64,000 nt of DNA, taken from NCBI GenBank assembly GCA_963703145.1, contig OY969793.1, positions 2,480,001-2,544,000 on the forward strand, written 5' to 3'. The translations under genes were made by a program, and so were the position numbers. How positions within the stretch are numbered: position 1 is the first letter of the stretch; every line of letters starts with the position of its first letter. The notes below the pieces were generated by a model that was given only the letters and a program-made list of their open reading frames with translations, was not told the DNA's origin and did no database searches. Of the stretch, positions 59,693 to 64,000 are shown one piece after another. The stretch is from Bog-756 sp963703145. Lineage in GTDB: Bacteria; Actinomycetota; Acidimicrobiia; Acidimicrobiales; RAAP-2.

Positions 59693-62008
59693 TTGACCCC
59701 ATACTCCGATCCACCTCGTCGGCGCGGCCGAACAGCGATGGTCGTGCTGGCCTCGCTGTTCACCGTCTTGTTCGGCTTGTCCATTCAGGCCGCCACAGCC
59801 ACAGCAGCCCCCGTCACCGCCCATGCCGTCCAGGACCCCGCGCCCAATGGCGACAACGGGACCACCATCGACCCGCTCCAGTACAACTGCGGCAACAGCG
59901 CGCCCACCTGTGGGCAGGTCGGTGAGTCCAACGGGTACTACAACGGGACCAACGTCGACCTCCTCTACAGCGAGAACTACTACTGCGACGCCAATGTGAC
60001 GTCCGCGGCCACCTCCGGCTGTGAAGTCGGCGCAGCCGCGTCGGGTAGCCCCAGCGCCAACTCGGCCGGCAACTCGGGCACCACGCTCGGGAACACCACG
60101 CACGGCGACACGCTGTACATTCCGGTCCCCCTGTTCGCCAACGCTCCGGCGACCCAGTGCACGGCGACCGCGACGTGCATCGACCATCCCCCGACCATCG
60201 ACCTGTCCCGCATCCGCACCGCTCTGCCGGGCCCACCGGCCGTGGGCAGCGTCTCGAACATCCCCATCCCGGCCCACGACCATGTCGTCGGCACCCGCAA
60301 TAGCGGGCTGCCGGAGTGGTGGAACGTCGAGGTAGTGGCCACCACCAGCCCGGCGACCTTCGCCACGCTGACCAGCGTTAGTGCCATCAACGCGGCGGTG
60401 AGCAACGCCACGGCCATCGAGGCGCCCACCAACGCCTTCTTGTTCTTCCAGGTGCTGCCGGGGACCCTGTCTTCGGCCATGGCCGCCAATCTCACGGCGA
60501 CCGCTCCCCCGGGCAGTGCCGTGGCGAACGCCCCCGACCCCGATCCGGCGGTCAACCAGACCGAGACCGGCACCACGTTCAACAACCTGATGAACGACTG
60601 TGGTGCCACCGCCCCCAACTGCCAGAGTGTGGGCATCAGCCGTGACTGGATCGACGGGCAGGACGTCGAGGCGCTCTACTCGGAGCAGTACTTCTGCGAC
60701 ACCGGGGTGACCGCCAAGTCGGCATCAGGCTGTGAGGCCGGTGCCGCCCCGACGGCCGTTCCACCAGGTGTGGCCGATCGCACCCCGCCGTCCCCCACCG
60801 TGACCAACGGCAACATCGACCCCTTGTACATCCCGGTGCCGCTCTACTCGAGCACCACGCCGGTGTACAACCAGTGCTCGGCCGCCATCACCTGCATCGA
60901 CCATCCCTCCACCATCGACCTGTCCCGGTTGGCCCCGGCCCTGGGCGTGGCCAACGCCGCCACGCTGGACAACGTCCCGCTGCCCGGCCATGACCACCTG
61001 TTAACCACCAGGAACGGCGATCAGCCCGAGTGGTGGAACGTCATCGTGATCCCGGTGACATCCCCCAAGGGCCTGGCATCGGTCGAGGCAGCCAAGAGCT
61101 ACCTGGCCGTCAAGGCACTGGAGAACGTTGCCGGCAGTGGCATCGGTGTGGCCGGAGTGGGCGAGGTCCCGACCAACGCCTACCTGTGGTTCCAGACCCT
61201 GCCGGGCGCCAGTTCGCCTACGCCTGGCCCGGTCCAGACCAATTGCAAGTCCACCCTGCCCTCGGGCTCGGTGGTGGGCGCAGCAGCGCTGGACGACGGG
61301 ACCGGCTACTACGAGGTCGACAGCGCCGGTGACGTCGCCGCCTTCGGCGCTGCCACCTGCTACGGCGCCATGACCGGTCACGCCCTCAACAAGCCCATCG
61401 TGGGCATGGCCGTCGACCGGACGACCGGTGGCTACTGGTTGGTGGCCTCCGACGGCGGGGTGTTCTCTTTCAACGCCCCGTTCCTCGGATCGACCGGCGC
61501 CATCCGGCTGAACAAGCCGGTGGTCGGCATCACCGCCACGCTCAACGGAACCGGCTACTACATGGTGGCCTCCGACGGCGGGGTGTTCTCCTTCGGTGCC
61601 AAGTTCCAGGGCTCGACGGGAAGCATCAAGCTCAATCAGCCGGTGGTGGGCATGGGCCTCGACCGGACGACCGGTGGCTACTGGTTGGTGGCCTCCGACG
61701 GCGGGGTGTTCTCCTTCAACGCCCCGTTCCACGGGTCGGCCGGCAACATCCGGCTGAACAAGCCGGTGGTGGGCATCGCTCCCGTCTCCGACGGCAGCGG
61801 CTACCGGCTGGTGGCATCGGACGGCGGGGTGTTCGACTACGGCGCCCCGTTCTTCGGGTCGGCCGGCAACATCACGTTGAACAAGCCGGTCATCGCCGGG
61901 CTCAACAACAACTCGTATGACGGGTACTGGCTCGTGGCCTCCGATGGTGGGGTGTTCACCTACAGCCCGACCAACGAGGGCATGCCGTTCTTCGGGTCCG
62001 CCGCCTAG
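59693..62008 (+). CDS. Secreted two-module surface protein with C-terminal ASDGGVFSF repeats
   Basis: A 771-residue exported protein of unknown function. The signal peptide (RRRGRTAMVVLASLFTVLFG ... ATAA) follows TTG 59693, chosen for an AAAGG site 9 bases upstream; ATG 59738 is the alternative. Two homologous ~210-residue modules follow, each with a C-x-A-P-x-C-x-x-V opening, a LLYSENYYCD / ALYSEQYFCD block, TLYIPVPLF / PLYIPVPLY, TCIDHPPTIDLSR / TCIDHPSTIDLSR and EWWNV. The C-terminal ~240 residues are six ~41-residue repeats. Conserved His and Cys residues suggest metal binding or disulfides. No anchor motif is visible. Confidence 0.8.
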   Translation: MTPYSDPPRRRGRTAMVVLASLFTVLFGLSIQAATATAAPVTAHAVQDPAPNGDNGTTIDPLQYNCGNSAPTCGQVGESNGYYNGTNVDLLYSENYYCDANVTSAATSGCEVGAAASGSPSANSAGNSGTTLGNTTHGDTLYIPVPLFANAPATQCTATATCIDHPPTIDLSRIRTALPGPPAVGSVSNIPIPAHDHVVGTRNSGLPEWWNVEVVATTSPATFATLTSVSAINAAVSNATAIEAPTNAFLFFQVLPGTLSSAMAANLTATAPPGSAVANAPDPDPAVNQTETGTTFNNLMNDCGATAPNCQSVGISRDWIDGQDVEALYSEQYFCDTGVTAKSASGCEAGAAPTAVPPGVADRTPPSPTVTNGNIDPLYIPVPLYSSTTPVYNQCSAAITCIDHPSTIDLSRLAPALGVANAATLDNVPLPGHDHLLTTRNGDQPEWWNVIVIPVTSPKGLASVEAAKSYLAVKALENVAGSGIGVAGVGEVPTNAYLWFQTLPGASSPTPGPVQTNCKSTLPSGSVVGAAALDDGTGYYEVDSAGDVAAFGAATCYGAMTGHALNKPIVGMAVDRTTGGYWLVASDGGVFSFNAPFLGSTGAIRLNKPVVGITATLNGTGYYMVASDGGVFSFGAKFQGSTGSIKLNQPVVGMGLDRTTGGYWLVASDGGVFSFNAPFHGSAGNIRLNKPVVGIAPVSDGSGYRLVASDGGVFDYGAPFFGSAGNITLNKPVIAGLNNNSYDGYWLVASDGGVFTYSPTNEGMPFFGSAA
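61279..62005 (+). repeat. Six tandem ~41-residue ASDGG repeats within the surface protein
   Basis: Each unit reads roughly GYWLVASDGGVFSFNAPFxGSxGxIxLNKPVVGI, with a period of ~123 bases. Units beginning near 61405 and 61651 are almost identical at DNA level over ~85 bases, while the one between them differs (GTGYYMVASDGGVFSFGAKF), so a two-unit, ~246-base block seems to have been duplicated. The fold is likely a propeller or beta-solenoid. Confidence 0.75.
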
Positions 62009-62037
62009 TCCGCGACCGGATCACCCGTTGGTACCGC

Positions 62038-62067
62038 CCGAGGGCGGGGCTCCGGCCCCGCCCTCGG
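62038..62067. terminator. 13-bp hairpin between the surface protein and GNAT genes
   Basis: CCGAGGGCGGGGC and GCCCCGCCCTCGG form a perfect stem with a TCCG loop, ~30 bases after the surface protein stop and ~25 bases before the GNAT stop on the other strand. It could end transcription in both directions. Confidence 0.7.
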
Positions 62068-62091
62068 TGCTGTCCCGAACCGTGACCGGTG

Positions 62092-62702
62092 TCAGGCCGG
62101 CGACGGCTCGCCGGGGCCCGGGCGCACGATGGGGAACCGGAGGGTGACGGTGTCGAACTCGGTCTCCGTGGTGAGAGGGAACCCCGAGCCACGGAACACG
62201 GCCAACATGGCGATGTTCTCCGCCAGGGTCTGGGCGGTGAAATGGGTGATCCCCCGGTCGGTCGCCGCACCCGCCAGCTGGTCGAGGAGCACCGTGGCAA
62301 TTCCCGGTGTTGGAAGTCATCGGTGACGACGAAGGCCACCTCGGCCTCGGGGGTGGCCGGCGTCCGTTCGTAGCGACCCACGGCCACGATCCGGCCGCCG
62401 TCCTCGGCCACCAGGGCCAGGCGGTCCGCGTAGTCGACATGGGTGAAGTGATCGACCTCCGCCGCGCTCAGTGCGGGATGGACGAAAAAGAAGCGTCGGT
62501 ACACCGAGCGGTCCGACAGTCCTCGGTGGAACGCCTCGAGCCGGTCATTGTCTGTGGGTCGGATGGGTCGGATCCGGATCCGGTCGCCGTGGCTGGTCAC
62601 CACGTCCCGTTCGAGCCCGGTCGGATACAGGTGGTCCGGCGATCCTGCCGCCTCGGGCGCCTGCCCTGCCTGGGCGTCACCGGGCCGCTCCGAACCCATC
62701 AT
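62092..62702 (-). pseudogene. GNAT-family N-acetyltransferase, frameshifted
   Basis: From ATG 62702 the frame gives RIRIRPIRPTDNDRLEAFHR, FFFVHPALSAAEVDHFTHVD, RIVAVGRYERTP and EAEVAFVVTDDFQHR. It then leaves the family; the remainder (ATVLLDQLAGAATDRGITHF, LAENIAMLAVFRGSGF) is in another frame and stops at 62092. Adding one G to the GGG run at ~62303–62306 restores QHRGIATVLLDQ, the acetyl-CoA binding loop. The full protein would be ~203 residues. Homopolymer position makes a sequencing or assembly error plausible. Confidence 0.78.
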
Positions 62703-63048
62703 GGAAGAGGCGCCTTCGTCGGTCGTGCTCCGTCCATCTGGGCACCTGCCTCTGTGTCGGTGGCTGCTCGCCGTTCAGGCCCTGCCGGCCGGCCTCCCGA
62801 CGATGGGTCCCGCACCGGTTGTAGGTCCGATATCGATCGGCGCGGTCCCAGGGTCCCACACCCATCGAGGCGGTGCCCTGCGACCGGACGCACGCCTGTC
62901 CACAAGGGACCAATTCCTCTGGTCCGATGGGCCGGCGCTCCCTAGCGTGACTAGGAGGGACACCGCAGTCGAGCGGGACGCCGAGCCCGGTAGGGCGACG
63001 GACGATTCCACCCTCCCACTACGAGCACCGCCTCACCGAAAGGCACCC
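62703..63048. other. 346-bp divergent intergenic region
   Basis: No coding frame with recognisable content. An inverted repeat CCTAG-N5-CTAGG at 62941–62955 contains a TAGCGT box ~100 bases before the arginine deiminase ATG. No other signal was recognised. Confidence 0.45.
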
Positions 63049-64000
63049 ATGACCTTCAGCGTTGGATCCGAAGTCGGGCGGCTCCGTCAGGCCATCGTGC
63101 ACCGACCGGGACTCGAACTCTCCCGCCTGACCCCGGACAACATCGCCGGGTTGCTCTTCGACGACGTCATGTGGGCGTCCAAGGCCAAAGAGGAGCACGA
63201 CGGCTTCGCCGAGGCCCTCCGAGACAAGGGTGTCCTTGTCCACTATTACGCGACCCTGTTGTCGGAGACCCTCGACCTGGCCGAGGGGCGCGCCTTCGTC
63301 CTCGATCGCCTGTGCACCCCTGAGCTCCTCGGTCCATCCCTCGTGGCGCCGGTACGCCGCCTGTTCGACGACCTCGACGGGCGGGCGCTGGCCGAGTACC
63401 TGGTGGGCGGTGTCCTGAAGGCCGACTTGCACCCCACCCGGACCCACAGCCTCACCTGGGACATGCTGAAGGCCGACGATTTCGTCCTCACCCCTCTGCC
63501 CAACCATCTGTTCCAGCGGGACAACTCCTGTTGGATCTACGGCGGAGTGACCATCAACCCCATGGCCATGCCGGCACGGCAGCGCGAGACGCTGCACACC
63601 CGGGCGATCTACACCTTCCACCCGCTCTTTGCCGACCAGGAGTTCGTCACCTATTACGGGGACGGTGACCGCACCTATCAGCCAGCGACCATCGAGGGTG
63701 GGGACGTCCATGTGATCGGTCACGGCGCCGTGCTCATCGGCATGGGCGAGCGGACCACGCCGATGGCCGTCGAGGCCGTAGCCCACGCCCTGTTCGACAG
63801 CGGCCAGGCCACCACCGTGGTGGCCATCGAGCTCCCCCACAGCCACGCGTTCATGCACCTCGACACGGTCATGTCGATGGTCGATATCGCCACGTTCGTG
63901 CTCTATCCCTACTTCGACCATCGGCTCCGAAGCTGGACGATCACCGCCGGAGCGGAGCCGGCCACGTTGGCCATCACCCGCAACCACAGCCTCTGGGACA
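63049..64000 (+). CDS. arcA: Arginine deiminase (3' end cut by window)
   Basis: At least 317 residues of an arginine deiminase, which converts arginine to citrulline and ammonia. It begins MTFSVGSEVGRLRQAIVHRP and contains HLFQRDNSCWIYGG (RDN for RDT), the ATIEGGDVHVIGHGAVLIG motif with catalytic Glu/Asp, and PHSHAFMHLDTVMSMVD with the catalytic His. The nucleophilic Cys near the C-terminus lies beyond the window. An AAAGG site sits six bases before ATG 63049. Whether arcB and arcC follow is not visible. Confidence 0.92.
   Translation, partial: MTFSVGSEVGRLRQAIVHRPGLELSRLTPDNIAGLLFDDVMWASKAKEEHDGFAEALRDKGVLVHYYATLLSETLDLAEGRAFVLDRLCTPELLGPSLVAPVRRLFDDLDGRALAEYLVGGVLKADLHPTRTHSLTWDMLKADDFVLTPLPNHLFQRDNSCWIYGGVTINPMAMPARQRETLHTRAIYTFHPLFADQEFVTYYGDGDRTYQPATIEGGDVHVIGHGAVLIGMGERTTPMAVEAVAHALFDSGQATTVVAIELPHSHAFMHLDTVMSMVDIATFVLYPYFDHRLRSWTITAGAEPATLAITRNHSLWD

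Overview
The window is very GC-rich and almost every gene has strong third-position G/C bias. Gene content points to a high-GC actinobacterium: a PdtaS-type kinase, a DUF3107 protein, paired ArsA/Get3-like ATPases in the Rv3679/Rv3680 style, a lipC–WS/DGAT pair and an RskA-type anti-sigma factor. A complete System I (Ccm) cytochrome c maturation operon, and a surface protein with repeated ASDGGVFSF modules, fit an Acidimicrobiia-like lineage best. That assignment is inference; no rRNA or tRNA gene was found to test it.

Layout. 1–5.5 kb (minus strand): the 3'-truncated sensor kinase, a PHP phosphatase, an O-methyltransferase, two ArsA-like ATPases and DUF3107. 5.6–8.2 kb (plus): an HD-domain dNTPase and a cyclopropane-fatty-acid-synthase-like enzyme. 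8.3–11.5 kb: an Fe-S module, with Mrp divergent from a SufR-like Fe-S regulator that is followed by a NifS/IscS-like protein. 11.5–15.8 kb: a quinone oxidoreductase, an APC/KimA-like permease fused to a C-terminal OB-fold, and a DUF4118 membrane protein. 15.8–23.8 kb (minus): ccmABCDEFGH plus ccdA, including a 48-residue CcmD. 23.9–27.7 kb: gmd, an enoyl-CoA hydratase, a glycosyltransferase and a TetR regulator. 27.7–33.1 kb: an ECF sigma/anti-sigma pair (sigma frameshifted) divergent from a cupredoxin lipoprotein and two exported ferritin-like proteins, then a soluble diiron protein and DUF4395. 33.1–40.5 kb is accessory-looking: LMW phosphatase, MFS, DeoR, HAD, SDR, NYN-domain, ankyrin and a frameshifted flavoprotein. 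40.5–46.5 kb: acyl-CoA dehydrogenase, CspA, cysS and valS. 46.5–51.5 kb (minus): a Liv ABC importer with fused LivH–LivM permease. 51.7–57.7 kb: a LipC-like esterase, WS/DGAT, a propeller lipoprotein, a UBP zinc finger with an upstream small ORF, and LtrA. 57.6–62.7 kb: an EAL–GAF protein divergent from the repeat-rich surface protein, and a frameshifted GNAT. From 63.0 kb: arginine deiminase, cut by the window edge.

Working together: the Ccm operon and CcdA form one heme-delivery and thiol-reduction pathway. Mrp, the SufR-like regulator and the desulfurase-like protein form an Fe-S homeostasis unit. The sigma/anti-sigma pair probably controls the cupredoxin and ferritin-like exported proteins. 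Several genes seem to be leaderless, with a TANNNT -10 box 6–8 bases before the start codon, and two divergent gene pairs share a symmetric TANNNTA -10 element. No mobile element, CRISPR array, rRNA or tRNA was seen. Three genes carry a single-base frameshift, which could be real decay or assembly error.
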